Assembly (NCBI GenBank): GCA_019359435.1
Contig: JAHHHI010000015.1
Location: 1 to 39,190 of the forward strand
Direction: 5' to 3'
DNA: 39,190 nucleotides
Source: Kaiparowitsia implicata GSE-PSE-MK54-09C
GTDB taxonomy: Bacteria; Cyanobacteriota; Cyanobacteriia; Elainellales; Elainellaceae
In this document: positions 8,174-16,430 of the stretch, one piece after another
Layout: each line of letters opens with the position of its first letter
Numbering within the stretch: position 1 is the stretch's first letter
The notes under the pieces: generated by a model
What the model was told of the DNA's origin: nothing
The model's database searches: none
What the model saw: only the letters and a program-made list of their open reading frames with translations
Translations under genes and position numbers: made by a program

Positions 8174-8617
8174 ATGAACCTGCAAGCAGAACGCGTAGAG
8201 TCCCTCAAGGCGGGAGTGTTGGGGGCAGGGGCGATCGCCCTGACATACCTGGCCCTAACACTCATGCACGCCTATGCTGAAACCCAAGCCAGCACTGAGC
8301 TGTTGGATCAGGCTGGGTTTGCTGACTGGCGCAACTGGTTTAGCTTGGGCAGCACGACGTTGACGGGGGGACTGTTTGGCCTCACTTATCGCTACATCAT
8401 TCGGCAAGATACCAATTTGCATTTGGGATCAGGCGCAGTCTTGGCCTTTGGGCTGGTGCGGGGTTTGGCTCAAATCGACCCGCTGCTGTGGGTGGCGTCG
8501 TCACCCTTAGACTTGACCGTGCGGGTTGGCGAGAGCGTGCTGCTGTTTGCGATCGCCCGTCTAGTCCTAGATTGGAGCCTGCGTCGGGGCCTCGTCAAGC
8601 GGTTTGAATCTTCCTAA
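8174..8617 (+). CDS. Conserved cyanobacterial-type small membrane protein
   Basis: I recognise no named domain in these 147 residues. The sequence predicts three to four hydrophobic segments: about 14-32, 58-75, 83-100 and 115-133. A soluble TQASTELLDQAGFADWRN loop precedes the second. The C-terminus is basic. It is the fourth gene of the protease-PIN-ParA operon, starting four bases after the ParA stop, and it faces the convergent ABC permease gene 47 bases away. Confidence 0.65.
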   Translation: MNLQAERVESLKAGVLGAGAIALTYLALTLMHAYAETQASTELLDQAGFADWRNWFSLGSTTLTGGLFGLTYRYIIRQDTNLHLGSGAVLAFGLVRGLAQIDPLLWVASSPLDLTVRVGESVLLFAIARLVLDWSLRRGLVKRFESS

Positions 8618-8664
8618 GTTCGACCCTTGATTAGGTAGTCGGGTAAGTGTCTTGTCTGATGCAC

Positions 8665-9327
8665 TCAAGTTGTCGGGCGCGATAGCCACTGGGGCCGCAG
8701 ACTGCTCAGCCGCCGATTGGGATTCGCGGCCCACTCTAGCGAGAGCAGAATGCCGTTGATCAAAAATGCGAGCACAGCTACGGCGATCGCCCCAGCCCAA
8801 ATTTTGTCATTGCGGTTTTGGGCAATGCCGTCAAACAGCAGCGTGCCCAGCCCGCCCGCGCCAAACTTAGCGCCAATCGTGGCAATGGCGATCGCCACAA
8901 TTGCGGCCAGCCGCAGCCCCGCTAAAAAAATTGGCAACACCAGCGGCACCTGCACCCGCCACCAGCGCTGCCACACGCTCATGCCCATCCCCCTCGCTGC
9001 TTCCATCACCGCTGGCTTAATGCCTTGCAGCCCCACAACTAAATTGCGTACCAAAATCACCTGGGTATAAAGCACCATCGCAGCGACCACCGATGTGGCA
9101 TTCAGCCCAAACAGCGGCACAAGCAAAATAATCAGCGCTAGGCTGGGGATCGTATACAAAATCCCTAAGGTGCCCATCACGGGCACGTTGAGCCAGCGAT
9201 AGCGGTAGACCAGCAGCGCCAGCGGAAGAGCTAGGGCGATCGCCACAAGCAGCGCAATCAGCGTCATCTGCAAATGCTGAAGCACAAAGCCCCAAATAAT
9301 GCCGGGGTTGTTGAACAGGTAGAGCAT
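8665..9327 (-). CDS. Osmoprotectant ABC transporter permease (OpuCB/YehW-type)
   Basis: This is a 220-residue inner-membrane permease of the glycine betaine/carnitine/choline class. It has five to six hydrophobic helices and the cytoplasmic coupling motif region VMEAARGMGMSVWQRWWRVQVPLVLP, which contains the EAA-like loop, followed by ATIGAKFGAGGLGTLLFDG as in OpuCB/OpuCD. It is the last gene of a three-gene operon, 39 bases after the ATPase gene. Related systems usually encode two permeases. Only one is here, so a homodimer or a partner elsewhere is implied. Confidence 0.88.
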   Translation of the reverse strand: MLYLFNNPGIIWGFVLQHLQMTLIALLVAIALALPLALLVYRYRWLNVPVMGTLGILYTIPSLALIILLVPLFGLNATSVVAAMVLYTQVILVRNLVVGLQGIKPAVMEAARGMGMSVWQRWWRVQVPLVLPIFLAGLRLAAIVAIAIATIGAKFGAGGLGTLLFDGIAQNRNDKIWAGAIAVAVLAFLINGILLSLEWAANPNRRLSSLRPQWLSRPTT

Positions 9328-9366
9328 GGTTAAAAGGGGGAGTAGGGATCTGCCCGTGCAACACGG

Positions 9367-10326
9367 CTAGGCGGCAACGCTAGCGGAATCGCGGATATGC
9401 TCCAGCGTCAGCACGCCGACAACTGCTCCGCCATCTTCAACGGTGAGCTGCAGTGCGCCAGTGCGGAGGATGAGCGACAGTGCTTCGCGCAGGCTGTCGT
9501 GGGGGGTAATGGTGGGCTCGCTGCCATTTTGGAAATTGATGGGTGCATCGACCATCGCGGTTTCGACCCGGAGCAGGCTGAGCTGGCGCACCATGTCATC
9601 AGCCCCCATGAGGTTGTGAACAAAGGGGCTCACCGGCTTCGTGAGGATATTGAAGGGCGTATCGTATTGCACCACTTCCCCAGCTTTGAGAATCAAAATG
9701 CGATCGGCTAGGCGCAGCGCTTCTTCCACATCATGAGACACAAAGAGAATCGTCTTCTTGAGCTGGCGCTGCAGCCGCAGAATTTCATTTTGTAAACTGG
9801 CGCGGGTAATGGCGTCGATCGCCCCAAACGGCTCATCCATCAAAATCACCTGGGGGTCGCCTGCGAGGGCCCGCGCCACCCCCACGCGCTGCTGTTGCCC
9901 GCCCGACATCTGGGCCGGAAAGCGATCGCGATAGTCGTCTGGTGGCAGCTTGACCAGCTCAAGCAGCTCATCGACCCGCGCCTGAATGCGGGTGCGCGAC
10001 CAGCCCAGCAGCTTGGGCACTACCCCGACATTCTGCGCCACCGTCATATGTGGAAACAAGCCCGACTGCTGAATGACATAGCCAATCTGCTGGCGCAGGG
10101 TGGTTGCCTTCATCTGGCGGATGTCCGTTCCGTTGAGGTAAATCGTGCCCTGGGTTGGCTCATAGAGGCGGTTGACCATTTTGAGCAGCGTGGTTTTGCC
10201 ACAGCCGCTTGGCCCCAAGATCACGACTAGCTGCCCGGCTTCAATGTCGCACGTAACGCGGTTAACCGCGGGTTGGCTAGTTCCAGGAAACCGCAGCAAA
10301 ACCTGATCGAAGTGAATAGCGCTCAC
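9367..10326 (-). CDS. Osmoprotectant ABC transporter ATP-binding protein (OpuCA-type)
   Basis: This 319-residue ABC ATPase has Walker A GPSGCGKTT at residues 38-46, signature MSGGQQQRVGVARAL, Walker B VILMDEPFGAID and the H-loop FVSHDVEEAL. After residue 240 a single CBS-like segment remains (PHDSLREALSLILRTG...VVGVLTLEHI). In OpuA/OpuC-type ATPases this region senses ionic strength or c-di-AMP; full members carry two CBS repeats. The start is a GTG at 10326, two bases after the stop of the binding-protein gene. Confidence 0.9.
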   Translation of the reverse strand: MSAIHFDQVLLRFPGTSQPAVNRVTCDIEAGQLVVILGPSGCGKTTLLKMVNRLYEPTQGTIYLNGTDIRQMKATTLRQQIGYVIQQSGLFPHMTVAQNVGVVPKLLGWSRTRIQARVDELLELVKLPPDDYRDRFPAQMSGGQQQRVGVARALAGDPQVILMDEPFGAIDAITRASLQNEILRLQRQLKKTILFVSHDVEEALRLADRILILKAGEVVQYDTPFNILTKPVSPFVHNLMGADDMVRQLSLLRVETAMVDAPINFQNGSEPTITPHDSLREALSLILRTGALQLTVEDGGAVVGVLTLEHIRDSASVAA

Positions 10327-10328
10327 GG

Positions 10329-11231
10329 TTATAGCATCCCCTCTTGCGTGAGAAAGTCACGGGCCACGTCGGCGGGTTCTTGCTGCTCACCGCTGACCTG
10401 ATAGTTCAACTGCTGCATGGTTTCATCGGTTAGCCGAGCGGCAAGGGTGTTGAGGGCGTCTGCCAGACCTGGATTTTCATCAAGCACGACCTGACGTACT
10501 ACAGGTGCAACCTGATAGGGCGGAAACAGGTCTTGATCGTCTTCGAGCAAGACTAGGTCAAAGGCGCTGATTTCGCCATCGGTGCCAAAGGCGACGGTGA
10601 CATCGGCGTCGCCATCGACCAGTGCTTTGTAGCGGAGGCCGGGGTCAATCGCTTTATATTCCTGAAGTTGAAAGTTGCCGTAGGCTTGCTGCAAACCGGG
10701 TAGTCCGTCTTCCCGCTCTTGAAATTCTGGCGGGCCCACCATCACTAAATCGCTAGCCTGGGCTGCCATATCAGAAATGGTGCGGATTCCCAAATCGCTT
10801 GCTTTTTGGCGGGTCATGGCGATCGCCTGAGTATTGTTCATAGGCGCGGGCTCTAGCCAAACCAGGTCGAATTGCTCTTTATAGCCATCGGAGACGGTCT
10901 GAAACACCTCGTCTTGATCACTGGCGGCCGGTAAGTTGAGCACCGTGAGCAGACCTGTGCCAGTGTATTCGGGGTAGAGGTCAATCTCACCTTGAACTAA
11001 GCCAGCGTGGGCCACGGGGGTGCCGCCTAGGTTGAGCCTGCGATCGACCTGAAAGCCTTCATTTTCAAGAATTAGGGCATACATTTCACCGATGATGAAC
11101 TGTTCGGTGAAGTCTTTAGACCCGACACGGATAGCAGAGCCATTGCTGTCGCCGCTACCGCAGGCCACAACAAGGGAAGCCGTGAGCAGAGCAATCAGCG
11201 GCAGCAGCAAAAATCGACGGAGAACTTTCAT
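10329..11231 (-). CDS. Osmoprotectant-binding lipoprotein (OpuCC/OsmF-type)
   Basis: This is the substrate-binding protein of the ABC system. The N-terminus has a basic start, a hydrophobic core and a lipobox ending at Cys24 (LVVAC-GSG), so it should be a lipoprotein exposed to the periplasm. The mature part begins with IRVGSKDFTEQFIIGEMYALILE, diagnostic for the choline/glycine-betaine-binding OpuAC-like group. Internal motifs such as LYPEYTGTGL and DGDADVTVAFGTDGEI also match that family. At 300 residues the length is normal. It is the first gene of the operon, with a 451-bp promoter-side gap upstream. Confidence 0.92.
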   Translation of the reverse strand: MKVLRRFLLLPLIALLTASLVVACGSGDSNGSAIRVGSKDFTEQFIIGEMYALILENEGFQVDRRLNLGGTPVAHAGLVQGEIDLYPEYTGTGLLTVLNLPAASDQDEVFQTVSDGYKEQFDLVWLEPAPMNNTQAIAMTRQKASDLGIRTISDMAAQASDLVMVGPPEFQEREDGLPGLQQAYGNFQLQEYKAIDPGLRYKALVDGDADVTVAFGTDGEISAFDLVLLEDDQDLFPPYQVAPVVRQVVLDENPGLADALNTLAARLTDETMQQLNYQVSGEQQEPADVARDFLTQEGML

Positions 11232-11682
11232 AAAGGGGGGTGCAAAATGAACTGTCAGAAATCAACTCAACAATCGACAGCAGGGGGCAGTCAATCCATG
11301 GCCCTGATCATTCCAAGATCTGATGTCTCAGAACTTTATTGTTCTTAGAATCAGTGAATCATAAGCGTTGTGGAATCTTCCTTTAGAGAGGGTTTAATAC
11401 TTCACTGCATAGGGCTTAGATGTTTCTAGGGTTGGTTTCACAAACTATTCGCCCTACTTTGACCCTACTTTGCTCAGGATGGTAGCTGCGCTACATCTAC
11501 CATCCTGCACGATCTAACCTTGTGCCCCAAACTCTGAGCTGGGAGTGAGAAAAACGGGAGAGCGCGGCTAGCAACCCATAAACTCCCCGATCGCTCCAAC
11601 TATCGTGTGTTTAGATCATACCGAGCGGATTCAGTTTGGACGAGGGTGTGGCCTAGTTCGTTAGGTTCCTAGAACCCTTCGC
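11232..11682. other. Intergenic gap upstream of the osmoprotectant operon
   Basis: No gene is seen. The region holds the osmoprotectant operon promoter on its left side and the 3' end of the propeller-protein gene's neighbourhood on its right side. Its one clear structure is a perfect 11-bp inverted repeat at 11475-11507. Base composition is more AT-rich than in the flanking genes. Confidence 0.5.
11475..11507. repeat. Perfect 11-bp hairpin
   Basis: The arms CAGGATGGTAG (11475-11485) and CTACCATCCTG (11497-11507) are exact reverse complements, with an 11-base loop. No T-run follows on either strand, so it is not an obvious intrinsic terminator. It may be a protein-binding dyad or a remnant of a dispersed repeat. 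Confidence 0.6.
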
Positions 11683-13233
11683 TTAGGGTAGCCAGCGGGG
11701 ACGAATGCCTGCAATGGGCAGTGGCTGCGGCTCAATGGCGCTAGGGCTACCGTCCACGTCTTTGAGGATAGGCTGAACCCAGAGCTGGCTGCTGGCGATC
11801 GCCCGACCATCACTACCCCGCAACACCGCGTCATCGGTGGGGTTGGCTGACTCATCGTTTATCACTTGGTCAAACAACAGCCCTAGCCCATCAGGCGATA
11901 GGTGCATTTGAATATCGCGCTGAATCGGTAGCTTCAGCATGGTTTTGGCGTCGTTGGTGGTGAGGTTGACCACGACTAGATAGGGCTGCTCTACATATTC
12001 CGCTGCATCAATTCGCTGGGTCACGAGGACATAGAGGAGCGATCGCAACTGGTCAAACTGGGCACTGAGGAAGGAGCCATTGGTTTCGAGCAACTGTTGC
12101 TCAGTGCCTTGATTGGTCACTAGAAACAGCGATCGAGTCGGGTCGTCTGGGTTTTCGTTAAACCGCACCATCGCGGCTGCGGCGCCATCGGGGGAGAAGC
12201 TCATGACCATGCCAAACTCTGGCAAAAAGTCGAGAGGGTCGGTACTGGCTTCGAGGGGCAAGATTGCCATGCCCTGCCCCTGCGCCATGGCGAGGGTGGA
12301 ACTGTCGGGGGCAATCAAAAAATCACCGCCGGGTTCAGTATCAAGCGGCTGAGCCGCCTCACCCTCAGGCACTAGCCACAGGCCATAGTCTCCCGGATTG
12401 CTGCGGTTTACCCGCTGCACCACCAAAAAGTGCCCATCTGCCGATAAGTCGAATTTTAGGTTTTGGTAGTCGTCGCTGTCGAGCACCAGGCTAACGATGC
12501 CGGGCGGTTGCGCGTCTTGGGGGCGATCGCGCCGAGTGTCTGGCGTCTGCCCAAGGGGAGTCTGAGGTGGGGTGTCAAGGTGAATGCCCGTGGTTACGGT
12601 GTAGAGCTTTTGGTTCAGCGTGCCCTCGTCTAGCTCGGTGCGATCGCTCGCCGAAAACAGAATGCGATCGCCCTCTGGATAGGGGATATAATCCATCACC
12701 ACTAGGTCAGGCGGCGTTAGCGCTAGGGTTTCTTGCTGAGTCAAGTTGTTGAGCATCAGCCGCCCGGCCTCCTCTCCATCCACCCCAAGGTAGACAAAGG
12801 CACGATCGCGCGAGCGAAACTTAGCCTCAAAGGTTGGCATCGCTTGCCCTTCATCAGAGTCAGAGAAGCGATCGCGCGCCCCTTCTAGCGTGAGCGTAAA
12901 TTCTGTTCCATAGGGCGTTGGGTCATCTAGCGTATAGGCCATGCGCCGCCCGGCCCAGCTAAATTTGCCCGGCAGGGGCGGTTCAATGGTTAACCCCTGC
13001 TCCACGCTGCCTCGATCCATCGGGCGGGTAAAGCTGAGCAAAAAAGCACGATCTGCCGAGCTAATCTGCGCATCTTGCCAGGTGAATTCCCGAATACGGG
13101 GCGCGGTAGTGCTGCCCATCAACAGCAAAACCGTGATCAGCACGGCCAGCAGCGCCATCAGGCCCAGCGCCATGCGATCTAACGGTTGAAACGAAAAACC
13201 AGTGCGCCGAGCGCGAGACGAGCCAGTAGTCAT
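11683..13233 (-). CDS. Membrane-anchored Ig-like plus beta-propeller protein
   Basis: This protein has about 516 residues from the ATG at 13233; the open frame extends to a TTG at 13269. One N-terminal transmembrane helix lies at about residues 22-42. Next comes a bacterial Ig-like (Big_5/SbsA) domain, recognisable by LLSFTRPMDRGSVEQGLTIEP and YGTEFTLTLEG. From roughly residue 140 to the end, repeated blades of a TolB/WD40-like propeller are seen (FDLSADGHFLVV, SFSPDGAAAAMV, HLSPDGLGLLFD). The likely place is the periplasmic face of the inner membrane. The function is unknown; the architecture suggests a scaffold or a ligand-binding surface protein. Confidence 0.7.
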   Translation of the reverse strand: MTTGSSRARRTGFSFQPLDRMALGLMALLAVLITVLLLMGSTTAPRIREFTWQDAQISSADRAFLLSFTRPMDRGSVEQGLTIEPPLPGKFSWAGRRMAYTLDDPTPYGTEFTLTLEGARDRFSDSDEGQAMPTFEAKFRSRDRAFVYLGVDGEEAGRLMLNNLTQQETLALTPPDLVVMDYIPYPEGDRILFSASDRTELDEGTLNQKLYTVTTGIHLDTPPQTPLGQTPDTRRDRPQDAQPPGIVSLVLDSDDYQNLKFDLSADGHFLVVQRVNRSNPGDYGLWLVPEGEAAQPLDTEPGGDFLIAPDSSTLAMAQGQGMAILPLEASTDPLDFLPEFGMVMSFSPDGAAAAMVRFNENPDDPTRSLFLVTNQGTEQQLLETNGSFLSAQFDQLRSLLYVLVTQRIDAAEYVEQPYLVVVNLTTNDAKTMLKLPIQRDIQMHLSPDGLGLLFDQVINDESANPTDDAVLRGSDGRAIASSQLWVQPILKDVDGSPSAIEPQPLPIAGIRPRWLP

Positions 13234-13646
13234 GAAGCCATGCCAAGTGGGTGAGTCACGGGTGATCAAAGAGAAGCCTGTGCCCCCAATGCACCCCGCA
13301 AATGTGCCATTATCCGTGATGAACGGTTCAGCATCCGTATTGTTTTAGCCTTGTTGCTCTTGGTGCAAGCCCAGTTGCTCTTGGCGCAAGCCCCACCCAT
13401 CCAACTACTGTGTATACGCAAGTCCTGAGACTCTTGCGACCAGAGCTTTTCCCTCATCCCCTTCTCCCCTTCTCCCAGAACGGGAGAAGGGGAGCCGAAA
13501 CGCCTTGGCTGGCCTCGCCCTCGCCCATGTTTGGGAGAGGGGGACTGAGGGGGTAAGGGCCAAGATTGTGTATAAGCAGTAGCCCATCCAAGAAGTCCAA
13601 AATGAGGTGACCTTCACGGACGGACGTTGGAGCGCGGCAGCAACGG
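13234..13646. other. Intergenic gap with dispersed repeat
   Basis: No gene is seen. Besides the dispersed repeat annotated at 13451-13558, a short duplicated phrase occurs near 13352-13392 (CCCAGTTGCTCTTGG and a near copy). The promoter of the propeller-protein gene should lie at its left end. Confidence 0.45.
13451..13558. repeat. Dispersed G/C-tract repeat of cyanobacterial type with hairpin
   Basis: The segment starts CCCTCATCCCC and contains an exact 11-bp hairpin, CCCCTTCTCCC (13466-13476) against GGGAGAAGGGG (13482-13492), with loop AGAAC. It ends with GGGAGAGGGGGACTGAGGGG. I recall this text as a common intergenic repeat in filamentous cyanobacterial genomes, but copy number cannot be checked here. 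It lies downstream of murQ and could serve as its transcription end. Confidence 0.6.
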
Positions 13647-14705
13647 CTACTGACGGCTACTGAACTGATCAAACCTACCACACTCTTCCTCTGTCCTGTT
13701 TGCTGACGGGGGCTGATGGGCTGCAACCGCTTGACGCAGATTGCCTTGGTGAGCCGCCAAGAGGCGATCGCCCGCCACCGCATCCAACCCTGTCCAATGC
13801 AGCAGCAAGGCGAGCTTGACGCGCTGCTGGCTCTGTTGCAACAGCATGGCCGCTGCATCGCGGCTCAAGTGGGTTAGGTCTTCCAGCATTCGCAGCGCCC
13901 GATCCAGCAGTTTAGTATTGGTCACGGCCACATCTACCATGCGGTTGCCATACACCTTTCCCAGCTTCACCATGGCCCCAGTCGAGAGGATATTGAGCGC
14001 CAGCTTAGTGGCAGTGCCCGCTTTGAGTCGAGTCGAGCCAGCCAGAACCTCTGGCCCTACCAGCAGCCGAATATCGATATCCACCTCGGCGCTCACCTGA
14101 TCAGTCGGCACGCAGGCGATAAACACGGTGGTAGCGCCACGCTGCCGTGCCGCCGCCAGCGCTCCGTGAACATAGGGCGTGGTGCCGCCTGCGGTGATGC
14201 CCACCACCACATCCTGAGCAGAAACCTGGCGATCGCCCACCGCTTGCGCCCCATCCTCGGCCCGATCTTCCAACGCTTCAGAGCTGCGCACGAGCGCCTC
14301 GGCTCCGCCCGCAATAATCGCCTGCACCATCTCCGGCGGTGTGCAAAACGTCGGCGGACATTCCGCTGCATCCAGCACACCCAAGCGTCCGCTGGTGCCC
14401 GCCCCCACATAGATCAGTCGCCCGCCTTGGCGTAGTGCGGCAGCAATGGCGTCAATGGCGGCAGCTAGGGGAACTCGGGCTTGGGCGATCGCGTCAATCA
14501 CCCGCGCATCTTCGCGGTTAAACACATCCACAATGTCAAGCGCCGAGAGCTGATCCAGATCGCAACTGTGGGGATTTACCTGCTCTGTCAACAAGTGCCC
14601 CCGCGTGATGCTGGCAGAGGGCGATGGGGCAGAGGAAGGGGGAGACGGGGGCATAGATGGGGACACAGGGGACATAGAGCTTGCATCAGGCATGGCTTCG
14701 GGCAT
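13647..14705 (-). CDS. murQ: N-acetylmuramic acid 6-phosphate etherase
   Basis: MurQ cleaves the D-lactyl ether of MurNAc-6-phosphate to give GlcNAc-6-phosphate, a step in peptidoglycan recycling in the cytosol. The SIS-domain phosphosugar motif VGAGTSGRLG lies at residues 100-109, and the catalytic glutamate is E115 in AAECPPTF. GITAGGTTPYVHGAL and GSTRLKAGTATKLALNILSTGAMV are further family signatures. The enzyme proper starts near residue 38 (LLTEQVNPHS); before it lies a 35-residue Met/Pro/Ser-rich extension of uncertain reality. The ATG at 14705 lies two bases past the stop of the DUF3110 gene, so the two are probably co-transcribed. Confidence 0.92.
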   Translation of the reverse strand: MPEAMPDASSMSPVSPSMPPSPPSSAPSPSASITRGHLLTEQVNPHSCDLDQLSALDIVDVFNREDARVIDAIAQARVPLAAAIDAIAAALRQGGRLIYVGAGTSGRLGVLDAAECPPTFCTPPEMVQAIIAGGAEALVRSSEALEDRAEDGAQAVGDRQVSAQDVVVGITAGGTTPYVHGALAAARQRGATTVFIACVPTDQVSAEVDIDIRLLVGPEVLAGSTRLKAGTATKLALNILSTGAMVKLGKVYGNRMVDVAVTNTKLLDRALRMLEDLTHLSRDAAAMLLQQSQQRVKLALLLHWTGLDAVAGDRLLAAHQGNLRQAVAAHQPPSANRTEEECGRFDQFSSRQ

Positions 14706-14707
14706 GG

Positions 14708-15142
14708 CTACAGTAAGCCCTCCAACCGTCGCCGCAGTTGGTCTAGCTCATCTGACGAAAAAGAGGACACGGGTTCTGCATCGGCTGTCTCTGAAGCCCC
14801 AGATGCCTCTGATGCATTGGGTGTGCCTTCAGGCGTCCAATCCGTTTGGTCTAAGTTTGTTTCGGGCGGCAGGGTGAGTGTGCCTTCGGGCACCATCACA
14901 CAGTCGTAACTGGCCGCTTCACAAAACTCTTGAACGTCTTCAATGTCTAGGCATTCCACTAGGGGAGCGCTAAAGTCTTGCGCTTCGAGCATGATGCCGT
15001 AGCGAATCGCGTCTTCTTCAGACTCAAACATTAAAATCACGTTGCGATAGTCAGGCGACTCTCCCTCACCTTGCCGCAACCTTAGGGTATGAATCCCCTC
15101 GTTGTCGGTGCCTGCATTGTAGAGAAGGACGTAAACACGCAT
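14708..15142 (-). CDS. DUF3110 domain protein
   Basis: This 144-residue protein starts at ATG 15142; an in-frame upstream ATG at 15157 would add five residues. The N-terminal 90 residues match DUF3110: MRVYVLLYNAGTDNEGIHTL, then NVILMFESEEDAIRYGIMLEAQDF and ECLDIEDVQEFCEAASY. A Ser/Glu/Thr-rich tail and a short SDELDQLRRRLEGLL helix follow. The family is widespread in cyanobacteria and plastids, with no assigned function that I know. It precedes murQ by two bases. Confidence 0.85.
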   Translation of the reverse strand: MRVYVLLYNAGTDNEGIHTLRLRQGEGESPDYRNVILMFESEEDAIRYGIMLEAQDFSAPLVECLDIEDVQEFCEAASYDCVMVPEGTLTLPPETNLDQTDWTPEGTPNASEASGASETADAEPVSSFSSDELDQLRRRLEGLL

Positions 15143-15527
15143 GGAATCTTGATACACATTCAGAGTATTGAATGACGATAGTAGAGACGGCTGTAGTTGG
15201 GTGCATCAGTCGGGTGCATCGCTGGCATGCTGCACAGAACGCTTAGACGGGCAATTTGCCGCCATCCTACAACAGAGCCCCATCTTTTTCAGACTGTCGT
15301 TGGGCACGGCGCAAGTTTTTGATGCAGTCAGCTCCTTTTTTAGAATATACCGACCCAGTCTATGTACAAGATAAAAAACATAAAGCCTAGGCATTGAGAG
15401 TTCATCCGTAATAGCGATAGATACGGAGCCAGCGTCGTTTCAGCTAGTCAACCCATACACAGTCCACCCAAAACTTGGAGAAGCTTTAGCCAACAGGAGG
15501 CACGGTTTTAGGAATTGGCCGAACAGA

Positions 15528-15624
15528 TTAGGACTTACGCAATTGAACAACGTTTAGGGAGGCTTAGCCTCCCTAAACGTTGTTCAAGATTCCCAGGATG
15601 CTGCATGAAGTGCGTAAGTTCTAA
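15528..15624. mobile_element. 97-bp MITE-like element with long internal hairpin
   Basis: The terminal inverted repeats are TTAGGACTTACGCA (15528-15541) and the complement of TTAGAACTTACGCA (15611-15624), matching at 13 of 14 bases. Inside is an exact 21-bp stem (15543-15563 against 15567-15587) with a three-base TTA loop. The ACTTACGCA end is familiar to me from abundant cyanobacterial miniature elements. No coding capacity exists, so movement would need a transposase supplied elsewhere. The adjoining bases do not show an unambiguous target duplication. Confidence 0.75.
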
Positions 15625-15647
15625 ATAAATTGGGTTGGATAAAAGCG

Positions 15648-15682
15648 AACGGACTTGGCGCAGCAATCGTGCCGAGTCCGTT
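15648..15682. repeat. 12-bp hairpin
   Basis: AACGGACTTGGC (15648-15659) pairs with GCCGAGTCCGTT (15671-15682), with one G-T wobble and an 11-base loop. It begins 24 bases after the MITE-like element. No T-run follows immediately. It could be an orphan transcription end or part of another mobile remnant. Confidence 0.5.
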
Positions 15683-15808
15683 GCTCTATGGAACGTTGCG
15701 GCATGGGGAACCGGCATTTTCATGCATTAAACCATCCTCCCATTAAGTCTACAAATGAGTGAAGTTTAGGACTGGCATTCTTCCCAACCCGATGCATCAA
15801 GATAGTGA

Positions 15809-15882
15809 GGTAAACCCTGCTCGAACCAAAAGGTTCATCCCTGGGCGGCAAATCTTTTGCTCGTTAAGCAGGATTCTTTACC
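15809..15882 (+). ncRNA. Possible 74-nt structured RNA (three-way junction)
   Basis: Four helices nest compactly: GGTAAA (15809-15814) with TTTACC (15877-15882); CCTGCT (15816-15821) with AGCAGG (15867-15872); GAACC/GGTTC (15823-15836, AAAA loop); and GCAAA/TTTGC (15848-15860). Together they draw a closed stem with two inner hairpins. The size is tRNA-like, but the T-arm and anticodon-arm geometry does not fit on either strand. No Rfam family was recognised. Chance folding is a real alternative. Confidence 0.25.
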
Positions 15883-16309
15883 GCAAGATTGTTCGGAATT
15901 TGGAAGAAATCGCCGCAGGCGATAGCAGCGTGATGCGGGGATGCGAGAGAACTCGGGCTATGCCTGCACCCTACTTACATCATTACCCTGCAAGATGTTG
16001 AGAACCCACGGCACCCAGCCGCGACGACGAGTGGACAATGCCTGTAGCGATAGCAATCACCCCACAAACGCAAGAATTGCTGATTGAAGGGGTGGATTTT
16101 GGCAAGAAGCAGGCCGTTTATACCGGGTTCATTCCAAAATTCAGACCCTCATCCTGCAATGCCCAGAGGCAAAGACGTGGGGGATTAGAGGTGCAACTTA
16201 ACCAGATGCAGATGGCAGTGTATCGAGCGATCGCATGGGTTATTTACAATACATTCAGCCTACCGTGTGACCTCTTGAGAAATAGCCCGAGTTAGGAAAA
16301 GTTTAACTA

Positions 16310-16430
16310 ACCTCAGTTCAGGTTAAGACAGGTTTTGGGATACTGCGCCTTGTTCAGCGCCCCAAAAACCTTGATGTGCTGTGCCCAACACACACATCAC
16401 ATCAGGGTTTGAGCTTAACCCGAACTCAGG
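16310..16430. repeat. Cluster of dyads before the deacetylase gene
   Basis: An AGGTTTTGGG arm (near 16329) pairs with a CCCCAAAAACCT arm (near 16360). A second hairpin, TGATGTG-CTGTG against CACACACATCA with one bulge, lies at about 16373-16402. Immediately after comes AGGGTTTGAGCTTAACCC (16404-16421), which recurs almost unchanged beyond the 3' end of the gene at 18494. Several GGTTAA/TTAACC words are scattered through the stretch. Confidence 0.5.

Noticed and set aside
15809-15882. tRNA gene
   Set aside because: Length and closing stem fit, but a 7-bp acceptor stem, T-stem pairing and an anticodon arm with 7-base loop cannot be drawn on either strand.
15759-16295. Two plus-strand frames of 80 and 85 codons
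   Set aside because: No recognisable motifs, irregular composition, and the first covers the hairpin structure at 15809-15882.
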